The notes under the pieces are model-generated. The model was not told the DNA's origin and did no database searches. It worked only from the letters and a program-made list of their open reading frames with translations. Position numbers and translations under genes: made by a program. Below, one piece after another: positions 45,701-52,859 of a stretch of DNA of 57,204 nt. This DNA is from Chitinophagales bacterium (GTDB taxonomy: Bacteria > Bacteroidota > Bacteroidia > Chitinophagales > Chitinophagaceae), in NCBI GenBank assembly GCA_013298665.1, contig JAAFIK010000028.1, positions 1-57,204 on the forward strand, given 5' to 3'. How positions within the stretch are numbered: the stretch's first letter is position 1; each line of letters opens with the position of its first letter.

Positions 45701-47125
45701 ATTTACGCCATTGGTGGCACCGGTAGCATTAAAAAAGTCAAATATGGTACAATTCCTTACAATATTATTTTTGTTCTCATTTGGTATGGCTGAACCTACA
45801 GAATTGATACAGGTATTTGATGCACCCGTTCCGTTGATGGTGCAGTTTTCGATAACATTATTGTTATTACCAGTACCACTTCCTGCGGTGGTAAAGTTGA
45901 TCATACCGGTAGAAGTAGAAGCTGTAGCGCCTGAAATCGTGGCTTTGCTGATGGTATTGTTCTGGGCGCTGTTTGATAATTGAAGCACAATGCCGGTTCC
46001 GGCATTACTGATGTTGAGTGCATTACCTCCGGTATTGAGGCCATCAATAGTTACATTATCAGCACCATTTAAATCGATAATGGCTGCTGAAAGAGTGCCG
46101 GTGATCGTTCTTGCTGCTCCGCCGGTGGGCTGAATGCTTACTGCCGAATAGGAAGCACTACCTGTTCCGCTGGCACTTAATGAAGCGGTAACCGTTTCCG
46201 CAGTGTTTCCTGTTATGGTGATGGCGACTACACCAGTATGTACACCGCCATTAATAGCAGTGAATGCTGCTCCCAAAGAAGCATAAGATGCATCATTTCC
46301 GGCATTGGTGGCATTTACGGTAACCACATTTGCAGTAACAGTGTATGTATAGTTGGCGCCCGCATTATTGTTGAGGTTAAGGGTGCTCATGTCGTGTACC
46401 CCTTCACCGTAAGAAACGACATCGGCATCAATCTGCGCCTTTGTTTTATTACTGTTGTACACATAATAGCGTACAACGGTACCTACCGTTTGTGCAGGTA
46501 TGCTTGCCGTACCGGTAGTGCCGGTGAAGCTGACAGGTAATATTACTGAGGTGACAAAGTTGTCGGTGGAGTAGCGTATAAAAACATTGGCCTGTGGTGC
46601 AACTGATGTGACAACTGTTATGACAGGGCTTGTGGTGGGACCCACTGCAACCGGTAATCGGGAAACTGTAGATATGGTTTCCGGGTTGTAAGTGGTTTCA
46701 AGCAACTGCATCACGTTGTCCGCAGCTCCATTATTACTTACATTAAAGGTATAATAATTATTAGCAGTAATCGCCGGCAACTCGCCGGATGCTCCGCCGC
46801 TCGAAGTATTATACCTCGCGCCATTGGCAAAACCAACGGGGATAAAAGTATTGAGCGACATTACGTTGCCCGATGTGTAGGGACGCCAGTTGGTGGTATA
46901 AACTGGTGCTGCACCTGTGCCGGTTGCGAATTCCCAGTTTCGGGCACTGGCTGCTGCGGCACTGGTTGCCTGCACACGTAATTGTTTGAATCCACCTACA
47001 GTAGCTAAGGTTGTGGTGGTGTAGGTGCCATTGACAATAGACGAACCCAACACCGTAGGTTGCGCTTCCATGGTCAGTGACAATAACGAACAAACAATCA
47101 GAAACAGAAAGTAAATCTTTCTCAT
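39788..47125 (-). CDS. Giant parallel-beta-helix T9SS cargo protein (2445 aa)
   Basis: A 2445-residue secreted protein with signal peptide MRKIYFLFLIVCSLLSLTME. Most of it is built of right-handed parallel beta-helix (PbH1) repeats, seen as recurrent NNxIxxxxxN-type rungs (SNTISGITFSG, NNTIFDLVSTST, GNTIRNLSAAS and many more), in two blocks around residues 270-1050 and 1270-1850. An Ig-like linker and a final Ig domain (TLAAVTAGSSTGAALTYWTD) are followed by the T9SS sorting domain ending LSFVKQ. Such proteins act as adhesins or polysaccharide-binding or lyase-like scaffolds; no catalytic residues are evident. Its tail is related to that of the downstream gene, about 60% identical over the last 80 residues by hand. 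A dedicated terminator follows. Confidence 0.9.
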   Translation of the reverse strand: MRKIYFLFLIVCSLLSLTMEAQPTVLGSSIVNGTYTTTTLATVGGFKQLRVQATSAAAASARNWEFATGTGAAPVYTTNWRPYTSGNVMSLNTFIPVGFANGARYNTSSGGASGELPAITANNYYTFNVSNNGAADNVMQLLETTYNPETISTVSRLPVAVGPTTSPVITVVTSVAPQANVFIRYSTDNFVTSVILPVSFTGTTGTASIPAQTVGTVVRYYVYNSNKTKAQIDADVVSYGEGVHDMSTLNLNNNAGANYTYTVTANVVTVNATNAGNDASYASLGAAFTAINGGVHTGVVAITITGNTAETVTASLSASGTGSASYSAVSIQPTGGAARTITGTLSAAIIDLNGADNVTIDGLNTGGNALNISNAGTGIVLQLSNSAQNNTISKATISGATASTSTGMINFTTAGSGTGNNNNVIENCTINGTGASNTCINSVGSAIPNENKNNIVRNCTIFDFFNATGATNGVNLGSGNSTWTIGSTGNGNSFYQTANRTITATMIAINIQPAAANGTGGHTINSNFIGGTAANCGGTALTFPAGSSSNFIGIALSVATTNTTTIQGNTIRNINLTSSSTSTSQNAMRLISGAFNCTQNTIGGTAGSITVSLSGSAALFSAISAGTGTVSDVNISSNTISGITFSGTAATVPSIRGISFQGSGTSYNINNNTIFGCTSASNSLLIAIFAFPSGTSASQNVNNNTIFDLVSTSTGTAAQVQGINLAGAAGVGSYTCQGNTIRNLSAASTSTSTSTTPAVIGIVTANTSSVPGHIVTQNLIRNLASTNTGTGSYTVTGISVTAPATGTTLITRNTIQSFSLAATGTASFGTMRGINITSGNPVIQNNMIRLGIDSTGTNITTGYDIIGINEFGGNATYLNNTVYIGGGALTGAGAGSSTYALLSSASGTTRDIRNNILVNQRSRGTQTAGSHYAVGVGTNTGSLTIGGNIYGTNAGTNAFIARHNSADHANLQSFRASLANGLDLTSTSTTNMADINFVNATGSTTIAANTADLRVTGTTAADGAGITIASVTDDIDGNTRTAPYDIGASQASNTPLDIFRPYFTISSPLTNTASVVNRTITITVNDVGTGVPTSGTLQPRIYFRRSAPAATPWASTQGAFQSGTGNTGTWQFTVDYTALSVTPVVGETYQYYFVAQDQATPANNLWFSSFDATTPVFTDVNTNTTPVATAISPSYNIVAGLPTTINVPGDYPAITTAGGLFAAINGAALTGNTTVNITGNTVEDGANALLNAGLAGFTLTIQPSSATNYVIASTVATASTPMININGAKNVTFDGSFAGSGQFLTFRNTNTTNTSTSAVVQFTGGATGALRNSIVESNAANTTSRGTVYLGGGSGTTTVTIDGNDIRDATAGTAGAQAIGIYMVGGGGLTQATITNNRIYNFINSGIWADVNSLADGNIITGNSFYHTPTAPVAATSAGTFNGIRITSGNGHNISGNFIGGQAPNAGGSAYANNASVTFTGISLTGGSNAGTPNSVQGNTIQNIVLSGSATFTGLLVNAGNANIGTVTGNTIGHAATANSIQITAGTNSHIGISLTGGNNINIGSATASNTIANLSYNPATAASGRLIGINNNGAASGAVSIINNSINNLRANTSATGTAPTSYGLAGIATSIANVNQLMELNTITALRNLNTAASGITVAGITTGSTSSGGAIRRNRIFDLTNVATGGAGVFPQIFGIDIYDGSAATGWTVSNNQVSLTNGANTNELNIYGINNQATAPSTFNCFYNSVYIGGNTTGTTLLTTAFSRGFSAITFSIRNNIFYNGRTAAGAVNYSLYNNDATWSPAIANYNLFVSPSAATMALVNGVAQTFAAWKVATGGDVNSVSDVSTNLTPSALFVNTATGNLNINTDAGCIVDGKGTPITGITIDYSNDPRNPTTPDIGSDEFTGNFVLTITNPPAACATTPVDLTLAAVTAGSSTGAALTYWTDAGATNALATPSAVTAGGTYYIRSVKGSCSDIKPVTVTFIPAATANAGGNQAICAGNTFTVVGATATNNAGVNWTTGGDGTFINGTTLTPTYTPGVADILAGTVTLTLTATGNSPCGNVTNNMTLTITNTGLLAATAGGPQVCQTKTIGIGATFNDNSCNTIATVVPAALGGGTPVTGSVTGCVKIESSIPQYGVNYYVARHYDIEPATAPATSSAYVTLYFSPAEMAAFNSDPGAIATHFPLPVNPGDNTDSIRIEQYHGTGTDPTNYTGALEVWSTANGLTVTYSNGYWAITIPATSFSGFWLTAKVRNPLPVNVEYFRGSKQGDQHKLDWKVTCTNTQYATLTIEAGTDGRNFSSIYSTRETALRCQQAFTYTNTRPLPGINYYRLKMTDDNGVVTYSSIVALTNATKGFEVINITPNPVTEGKFKLNITSAEQVRMEVVITDLTGRVVAKQNNTLIAGFNAIDVNVGNLANGTYQVTGITAAGRTKVLSFVKQ

Positions 47126-47195
47126 ACTTGCTTTGGTTTAGTTAAAATGTATACTATAACAATCGTAAGAACTTGCAAAAAAAAGAAATTAAATC

Positions 47196-47220
47196 CAATA
47201 GTTAACCCTATTAACTATTG
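47196..47220. promoter_or_regulatory. 10-bp inverted repeat upstream of the 2445-aa T9SS gene
   Basis: CAATAGTTAA (47196-47205) and TTAACTATTG (47211-47220) are perfect complements around CCCTA. It lies 70-95 bp before the start at 47125, an operator-like position. Confidence 0.5.
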
Positions 47221-47472
47221 TGTTGATAAAATATGTATAAGATAAGACCTTCGGCTTTGCCAGAGGAATATGATGGATAAGGATTAAAGGTATTGGTTTC
47301 CTGCATTTACAATTACTAATTCAGGCTTTTTTTTCCACAATATTTATTGCGTAAAACATATCACGTATATAGATAATGGATAAACTGTCCAAAATAAATA
47401 CTTTATGTTATTGTTAAGGATAAATGCACCGTATTTTCCACAGGTGTTGATATTATGGTATTGGCCAGGCGT

Positions 47473-47502
47473 TTGTCAGCACCCGAAATTGTCATAAATT
47501 TG
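47473..47502 (+). promoter_or_regulatory. Strong Bacteroidota promoter for the amidotransferase gene
   Basis: TTG (47473-47475), 19 bp, TAAATTTG (47495-47502): a full match to the -33/-7 consensus with ideal spacing. The -7 box ends only 5 bp before the ATG at 47508, so the transcript would start at or next to the start codon and be leaderless. Confidence 0.65.
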
Positions 47503-47507
47503 TAAGA

Positions 47508-48353
47508 ATGAGTTGGTCCGAACAAAAAAACATACGCATAGCGATCCTTGATCTTTACGAAGGCAGGGAGAACCAGGGAATGCGCTGCATCCGGGAAATC
47601 CTCAACCAATTTGGCGAACAGCAACAGCTTGAACTGACCTGGGATGAGTTTGACGTCCGTCAGAAGAATGCCGTTCCCGACCTCAGCTACGATATTTATC
47701 TTTCCAGTGGCGGGCCGGGCAGTCCGCTCGAAAGTTCTGACAGTGAATGGGAGAAGACTTATTTTGACTGGCTGGGCAGCATAGAAAAATGGAACAGCAA
47801 TCCTGCGCAGGATCTCAAAAAGCATGTCTTCTTTATTTGTCACTCCTTCCAGATGGCCTGCCGTTATTTTGCCCTGGGTACGGTGTGCAAGCGCAAAAGC
47901 ACTGCTTTTGGTGTATTTCCGGTACACCTGATGCCTGATGGCCGGCATGAAATCGTTTTTGAAGGACTTAATGACCCTTTCTATACCGTAGACAGCAGGG
48001 ATTACCAGGTGATCAGCCCCGATCACCAGCGTTTGCAGGAGATGGGCGCCTCTATACTGGCCATCGAAAAGGAAAGACCGCATGTACCCCTGGAAAGGGC
48101 GGTCATGGCTATCCGCTTTAACCCATATATGATTGGTACACAATTTCACCCCGAAGCAGATGCCATCGGGATGAGCATGCACCTGCAAACCGAGGATAAA
48201 AAGAAAACGGTGATCGACAACTATGGTGAAGCCAAGTGGGTATCCATGATAGAACAATTGAACGACCCGGAAAAGATCATGTGGACTTATTCGCATATCC
48301 TGCCCAACTTTTTATCCATTGCCATTGAGGCGAAGGTTCCTGCAGTGGTATAG
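47508..48353 (+). CDS. Class I glutamine amidotransferase-like protein
   Basis: A 281-residue protein with the GATase1 fold, which releases ammonia from glutamine for a partner synthetase. The triad is visible: Cys111 in FFICHSFQM, His214 and Glu216 in GTQFHPEAD. The oxyanion strand is SSGGPGSP near residue 66. Unlike the GMP synthetase amidotransferase domain it extends some 60 residues past the His-Glu pair (to EAKVPAVV). It starts with ATG at 47508, directly after the -7 box. The next gene, 105 bp downstream, is an ATP-grasp-like protein, a plausible partner that would use the ammonia or an amine. Glutaminase activity is expected from the intact triad; the product is unknown. Confidence 0.9.
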   Translation: MSWSEQKNIRIAILDLYEGRENQGMRCIREILNQFGEQQQLELTWDEFDVRQKNAVPDLSYDIYLSSGGPGSPLESSDSEWEKTYFDWLGSIEKWNSNPAQDLKKHVFFICHSFQMACRYFALGTVCKRKSTAFGVFPVHLMPDGRHEIVFEGLNDPFYTVDSRDYQVISPDHQRLQEMGASILAIEKERPHVPLERAVMAIRFNPYMIGTQFHPEADAIGMSMHLQTEDKKKTVIDNYGEAKWVSMIEQLNDPEKIMWTYSHILPNFLSIAIEAKVPAVV

Positions 48354-48458
48354 CACCACTTACTTTCCTGTTTCAGCACCGGGCCCGGCAAGCAGGTGAA
48401 TGACCGCAGATTTTAACTATCTTTATTCCTGTTACCATTATTCAATTCTCCTTCACAT

Positions 48459-49652
48459 ATGCAAAAGGAATTACGCGACCGGTTTAACGGGCAATTTACA
48501 GCAGACAAATACAAGGCTTTTCTGGCTGACCTCGACAGTAAACATCCCGGCGCCATCGAGTTCCGGGTGGCGGAAACCCCCATTTTTGTACCCCGTGTGT
48601 TTACAGATAAAATCATCGCCGCCTGTGAAGCGATTGTGGACGTGATTGTGCGGCCTGATTTTAAAGAACTTACCCGCAATGCCATACCGCCAGGTGAAGA
48701 AGTACCCGGGGAGAACGGATTTGCGCATTGTATTGCATTTGACTTTGGTATCTGCGAAAATGCATCGGGTGAGCTTGAACCCCAACTGATTGAGATGCAG
48801 GGCTTCCCCACCCTGTTTGCATACGAGGCTTATCTTCCGGAAGTGTTTGCCCGTCATTTTGAAATGCCCCCTGGTTACTCCGATTACCTCAATGGGTTTA
48901 ACCGGGATTCCTATATTGACCTGCTGAAGACTATTATCCTGAATGGGCACAAGCCGGAAGAGGTTGTTCTCCTTGAGATCAAACCGCACGAACAAAAAAC
49001 CAGGATCGACTTTTATTGTACACAGGATTATCTCGGTGTCCGCCCGGTGTGCCTGACAGAACTGGAACAGGAAGGGCAACAGCTTTTTTACCGGCTGGAT
49101 GGCGTACGTATGCCCATCAAACGGATATACAACCGGGTCATTTTTGACGAACTGCACCAGCAAAAAGAAGCATTGGGCAAGATTGCAGACATAACCCAAC
49201 CGCTGGATGTGGAATGGGTACCACACCCCAACTGGTTTTACCGCATCAGTAAATATACCCTGCCATTTATCAATCACCCCTATGTACCGCAAACATTTTT
49301 CCTGGATCAGTTGGAAACCATCCCTGCCGACCTGGATAATTATGTGCTCAAACCCCTGTTCTCTTTTGCCGGCCAGGGTGTGGTGATTGATGTAACACCT
49401 GAAGATATTGCTGCCGTTGATGATCCCCGGAACTGGATACTGCAACGAAAGGTGAAATATGCTGATGTGATTGCAACACCGGATGGACCGGCAAAGGCTG
49501 AAATCCGTATATTTTATTTCTGGAAAGATGGTGATGCACGTCCTGTAGCTGCCAATAACCTGGCCAGGCTCAGTAAGGGCAAGATGATTGGTGTGCGGTA
49601 CAACAAGGATAAAGAATGGGTGGGCGGCACTTTTGCATCTTTTGAGCAATAG
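48459..49652 (+). CDS. ATP-grasp-like putative carboxylate-amine ligase
   Basis: A 397-residue cytosolic protein, not assigned to a named enzyme. ATP-grasp-like hallmarks lie in the C-terminal third: DNYVLKPLFSFAGQGVVI (ATP-binding Lys and Gly-rich loop, about residues 293-310), WILQRKVKYADV (adenine strand), AEIRIFYFW (metal-binding Glu, near 347), and NNLARLSKGKMIGVR. Upstream lies a pre-ATP-grasp-like domain with EPQLIEMQGFPTLFAYEAY. The layout resembles glutathionylspermidine synthase-type ligases. A weak TATCTTTA box lies at 48418-48425. The adjacent glutamine amidotransferase suggests an amide- or peptide-forming pair. Substrates are unknown. Confidence 0.75.
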   Translation: MQKELRDRFNGQFTADKYKAFLADLDSKHPGAIEFRVAETPIFVPRVFTDKIIAACEAIVDVIVRPDFKELTRNAIPPGEEVPGENGFAHCIAFDFGICENASGELEPQLIEMQGFPTLFAYEAYLPEVFARHFEMPPGYSDYLNGFNRDSYIDLLKTIILNGHKPEEVVLLEIKPHEQKTRIDFYCTQDYLGVRPVCLTELEQEGQQLFYRLDGVRMPIKRIYNRVIFDELHQQKEALGKIADITQPLDVEWVPHPNWFYRISKYTLPFINHPYVPQTFFLDQLETIPADLDNYVLKPLFSFAGQGVVIDVTPEDIAAVDDPRNWILQRKVKYADVIATPDGPAKAEIRIFYFWKDGDARPVAANNLARLSKGKMIGVRYNKDKEWVGGTFASFEQ

Positions 49653-49655
49653 GCA

Positions 49656-50177
49656 CTATCCTTCATCGTGGGTCAGCAGCATATCGCTGTAAGACATTTT
49701 CAATAAATCAGCCTCCGCTATTTCCAGTTCCTGCATGTAATAACGGCACTGGGCATCAAGCGCTGCCGCCGAAAGTGGTGCAAGTATATCCCCCGCTTCT
49801 ATTTCAACAAAACTACCAAGGCCTTCAATGGTATCAAGGTGAAACTTTACATTTTCGATATAGTAAATTTCCCGGCTTTTCTTTACAATAACCTTTATAC
49901 CTAATGCAGCACCGAGTAGTTGCAGCATTTCATTACCATCGTTTACGGGTAGCAGTTTGAAGCTTGAACTTTTAGGGCCTTCCTGGTTGTTGCGCTGGTA
50001 CCAGATCAGGTTGTTCTCAATATTACCCTGCCGGAGTTTGAGCCGGCCATGGGGTACCAGGAAATAGGTATCGGTTTGTTCATCGAGCCCTTTATACACG
50101 GCCCGGTGCTGCAGGAGATAATTGCGCACCGATGCCGGATGGTGACAGCGGGCTTTGATTTCAATATTGAGGTGCAT
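49656..50177 (-). CDS. CYTH-domain protein (class IV adenylate cyclase-like)
   Basis: A 173-residue single-domain CYTH protein. CYTH enzymes bind triphosphates in a beta-barrel and include class IV adenylate cyclases and thiamine triphosphatases. It begins MHLNIEIKARC: the usual ExExK signature is NxExK here, which I recall as common in this subgroup. QTDTYFLVPHGRLKLRQGNI supplies the next cationic block and SFVEIEAGD the acidic end. The stop lies 3 bp from the stop of the convergent ATP-grasp-like gene. No cAMP receptor or effector is nearby. Whether it makes cAMP or hydrolyses a triphosphate cannot be decided from sequence. Confidence 0.85.
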   Translation of the reverse strand: MHLNIEIKARCHHPASVRNYLLQHRAVYKGLDEQTDTYFLVPHGRLKLRQGNIENNLIWYQRNNQEGPKSSSFKLLPVNDGNEMLQLLGAALGIKVIVKKSREIYYIENVKFHLDTIEGLGSFVEIEAGDILAPLSAAALDAQCRYYMQELEIAEADLLKMSYSDMLLTHDEG

Positions 50178-50181
50178 AATA

Positions 50182-50210
50182 AAAAATAACCCCGGCTTAC
50201 CGCCGGGGTT
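50182..50210 (-). terminator. Rho-independent terminator after the YdeI-type gene
   Basis: AACCCCGGC (50188-50196) and GCCGGGGTT (50202-50210) form a perfect 9-bp stem with a 5-nt loop; the minus strand continues TTATTTTTTA. It lies between the YdeI-type gene and the CYTH gene, which are both on the minus strand. Confidence 0.8.
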
Positions 50211-50228
50211 TATATATTTTCTGAAACG

Positions 50229-50894
50229 TTATTTCTGCGCAGCGATCTTTTTACCGGCGATCAGCATCTCCACCGCTTTTTCCACACGACGGATCTGTGT
50301 CTCTTCTTTTTTTGCGCTTACAATCCAGTTTACATACTCCTTTTTATGGCTGTACGGTAAAGAGTCGTAATAGTCTGCCGCTTTCTTATTTTTATTGAGC
50401 ATGGTCTGCAAGCCAACGGGTGTTTCAATGGCGTGTGCTGTACGTACAGTCTTTACCGTTAATACTTCCCCGTCGTCTTCTGCCATCACAAATTCCGGCT
50501 CAACTGCTGCCCTGGAGAACTGCATGGCCGCCCAAACATGATCAAGGTCGAGCATCTTTACAGATTCAAACCCAACGGCAGCAAGAAAGTCCCAGTTACA
50601 ATCGCGGCTAAGGTCGCTTACGATTTTTGAAGTTACTTTCGGATAGGCCACCCAGAATTTTGCATTGGTATGCAAGGCAGGGACTACATCCCGGAGAATA
50701 CCTTTTAACTGCTGCTGACTGATGGCGAACACGAGGGCAAAATCAATCTTTCTTGATTTGAGCAGTGGGGTTACATTTTTGGCAAAGGAAAACTTGATAA
50801 ATTGTTTCTCGACTGAAGATGGCAGACCCTGTATAAGCAGATTCTTTTCATCCTTCAATTGCAACTTCTCAGGCAATGGCTGTATAAATGACAT
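50229..50894 (-). CDS. DUF3052-like/YdeI (OmdA) two-domain protein
   Basis: A 221-residue protein. The N-terminal part (LQLKDEKNLLIQGLPSSVEK, ending about residue 110) resembles the DUF3052-type fold (ILRDVVPALHTNAKFWVAYPK). The C-terminal 60 residues (KNKKAADYYDSLPYSHKKEY then VNWIVSAKKEETQIRRVEKA) match the YdeI/OmpD-associated family, linked in Salmonella to resistance to polymyxin and bacteriocins. There is no leader, so cytosolic. ATG at 50894 is preferred to an in-frame TTG at 50900. A TACCTTTG-like -7 box (TACTTTTG) lies 42 bp upstream. The two-domain arrangement is visible; the function is not known. Confidence 0.8.
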   Translation of the reverse strand: MSFIQPLPEKLQLKDEKNLLIQGLPSSVEKQFIKFSFAKNVTPLLKSRKIDFALVFAISQQQLKGILRDVVPALHTNAKFWVAYPKVTSKIVSDLSRDCNWDFLAAVGFESVKMLDLDHVWAAMQFSRAAVEPEFVMAEDDGEVLTVKTVRTAHAIETPVGLQTMLNKNKKAADYYDSLPYSHKKEYVNWIVSAKKEETQIRRVEKAVEMLIAGKKIAAQK

Positions 50895-50936
50895 AAGCAA
50901 TGCAACTGTTAAGATTGGTTAAAATAAAAAAGTTTG

Positions 50937-50944
50937 CAAAAGTA
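50937..50944 (-). promoter_or_regulatory. Bacteroidota -7 box (TACTTTTG) for the YdeI-type gene
   Basis: On the minus strand TACTTTTG matches TAnnTTTG and ends 42 bp before the ATG at 50894. A clear -33 TTG was not identified. Confidence 0.5.
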
Positions 50945-51169
50945 ACGTAAAATCTTTGTAACCGCCTAATTTACCGGCTCTTTTATTTACACATTTATGA
51001 CAAGAGCCATTTCTGCTGCTGGTTTCCGGTGCCACCGGCAGTAATACCGGCTGACTCGCTCCGTATCCAATACCGGCATATACCCATGATAGTACCCATA
51101 ATAGTCCCCTGCTCAGTTGCCAGGGGGTGCAAGGACTGTATAAAAGGTGCGTACAGGTGCATCCTGCCC

Positions 51170-51991
51170 TTATCTTGGCTGAGGCCCAATAGGTTTGTAG
51201 TATTCCAATGCTTCTGCCATATACGATTCCAGCTTGGCAATACGGTTTTCATCGCTGGGGTGTGTGGCCAGAAATTCAGGGGGTTTTTGTCCGCCTGCCT
51301 GGCTCATGCGTTGCCAGAAGGGTACGGCTTCTCTTGGATTGTATCCGGCCATGGCGCAAAAGATCAGCCCGATATGATCTGCCTCATACTCCTGCTTGCG
51401 GGAATTGGGCAGTAAAACACCGATTTGAGCTGTTGGCGCAAAGACATTGGAGAATATCGCATTGGCCCTGGGATTATTAGAGGTAAAAATTGTTCCGGCC
51501 ACTTCAAGTCCCTGTGCCAGGGCTACCTGGCTGATGCGTTCATTGCCGTGGTGGGCTACCGCGTGCGTGATTTCATGCCCCATTACAACGGCCAGGGCTG
51601 CTTCATTCTGGGTAATGGGCAAAAGCCCTGTGTAAACAACTACCTTACCGCCTGGCATGCACCAGGCATTGACCTGGTTGTCGTTCACCAGGTTAAACTC
51701 CCATTGGTAGCCTTCCAGCTCTGCTCCCAGCCCCTTGGCTGTATAATATTCAGTAATCGCTTTGGCGATCCTGGCACCTACTCTTCTTACCATTTCTGCA
51801 TCCTTACTCCTGCTGTCTGCAACTACTTTATTTTGCGACAGAAAACTGCGGTATTCGGTCAGCGCCTGTTCGCGCAAGCTATTTTCAGGAAAAAGTTTCA
51901 ACTGCTTACGACCGGTAATGGCATTGCGTGTACAACCTGCAAGTACCAACATCAATACCAGCGCTGTGATTACTTTTTTCATGCTGTTCAT
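51170..51991 (-). CDS. M48-family metalloprotease lipoprotein
   Basis: A 273-residue Zn protease of the M48 family. It has a lipoprotein signal with lipobox L17-A-G-Cys20, so it should be lipid-anchored in the envelope. The catalytic HEITH motif is at 139-143 (VVMGHEITHAVAHHG). The third zinc ligand is the Glu of KQEYEADHIGL, and LATHPSDENRI is the family's C-terminal marker. Unlike HtpX, it lacks multiple membrane helices; it is closer to BepA/LoiP-type periplasmic proteases that monitor outer-membrane protein assembly. Starts at 51991 or 51982 are both ATG. Flanked by a 275-bp gap on its 3' side with no recognisable gene. Confidence 0.92.
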   Translation of the reverse strand: MNSMKKVITALVLMLVLAGCTRNAITGRKQLKLFPENSLREQALTEYRSFLSQNKVVADSRSKDAEMVRRVGARIAKAITEYYTAKGLGAELEGYQWEFNLVNDNQVNAWCMPGGKVVVYTGLLPITQNEAALAVVMGHEITHAVAHHGNERISQVALAQGLEVAGTIFTSNNPRANAIFSNVFAPTAQIGVLLPNSRKQEYEADHIGLIFCAMAGYNPREAVPFWQRMSQAGGQKPPEFLATHPSDENRIAKLESYMAEALEYYKPIGPQPR

Positions 51992-52095
51992 TTTTATACG
52001 TATAAAACAATTGGCATACCAATTTAAAAAAGGTAACCAAAATTAACAAAAAGGATAATCCGGGAGAAGGTTTGACTGAAGCGTCTGGCTGCAGA

Positions 52096-52746
52096 TTATG
52101 CCCTGCGGCGGGCTTTCCGGCGATCCCGGAATTTGAGTATCGGTACACGGCTTTCCACACCACGCAGCAGACGACCGATATTTTTCTGGTGGGTAAGTAC
52201 AACAAGCGCCGCTACGGCTATTGCAAAAACGCGGTAAAAAACCTCCTGTTCATTCCATACCCATAAGACACAGATGGGGAGTGCAACCGACGCGAGTATT
52301 GAACTGAGTGATACATACCTGGTCAGGTAAAGCACAAGCAGGAAAACGGCAATACAGCAGATCGCGATTACCGGTTGTATGGCAACAATCATCCCGAAGA
52401 GTGTGGCCACGCCCTTGCCGCCTTTAAACTGTGCAAATACGGGAAAGATATGCCCTGCCACTGCCGCAAGCCCCAACCCTACCATAAAGTTGGTACGGTC
52501 AAACTCATTGTAGGTATAATAAGGCAGAAAATTATACAGGGCCGCTGCAATAGCACCCTTCAGGATATCGATTGACATAACAATGGTGCCATATTTTTTA
52601 CCCAGTACCCGGAAGGTATTGGTAGCACCCATGTTGCCGCTGCCGTAGTCGCGGATGTCTATATTAAAAAAATACCTGCTGATGATTAAGGCGGTTGGTA
52701 TTGAACCAATACAATAGGCAAGAACAATAAGAAGTAGTTCCTTCAT
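52096..52746 (-). CDS. plsY: Glycerol-3-phosphate acyltransferase PlsY
   Basis: PlsY transfers acyl groups from acyl-phosphate to glycerol 3-phosphate, the first step of phospholipid synthesis, in the inner membrane. The 216-residue protein has the family motifs: YGSGNMGATNTFRVLGKKYG (motif 1) and GHIFPVFAQFKGGKGVATLFG (motif 2). Five or so hydrophobic segments are spread through it, including LLLIVLAYCIGSIPTALII at the N terminus and IAVFLLVLYLTRYVSLSSIL. A basic tail (KFRDRRKARRRA) faces the cytosol. ATG at 52746 gives the normal length. It stands 104 bp from the M48 gene and 113 bp from prmA. Assignment is secure. Confidence 0.96.
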   Translation of the reverse strand: MKELLLIVLAYCIGSIPTALIISRYFFNIDIRDYGSGNMGATNTFRVLGKKYGTIVMSIDILKGAIAAALYNFLPYYTYNEFDRTNFMVGLGLAAVAGHIFPVFAQFKGGKGVATLFGMIVAIQPVIAICCIAVFLLVLYLTRYVSLSSILASVALPICVLWVWNEQEVFYRVFAIAVAALVVLTHQKNIGRLLRGVESRVPILKFRDRRKARRRA

Positions 52747-52859
52747 GCTGTTTCTTTAGTGAGTTGAATAGCAAAGATACGAAATATTTGCCGTCCGGAT
52801 TTGCGTCTGGTGGATAAAAAAATAATAATAACGTAATATTACCAAAACATACCATGTGC

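Larger units (their letters stand above)
47126..47507. other. 382-bp divergent region with an inverted repeat and a promoter
   Basis: AT-rich. It contains a 10-bp perfect inverted repeat near the giant gene and the amidotransferase promoter near 47473-47502. For the giant gene only a weak TACATTTT box about 27 bp upstream of its start is seen. Nothing else is recognised. Confidence 0.6.

Noticed and set aside
50995..51252. 85-residue minus-strand frame after the M48 gene
   Set aside because: It overlaps the M48 gene in another frame and shows no coding character beyond it.
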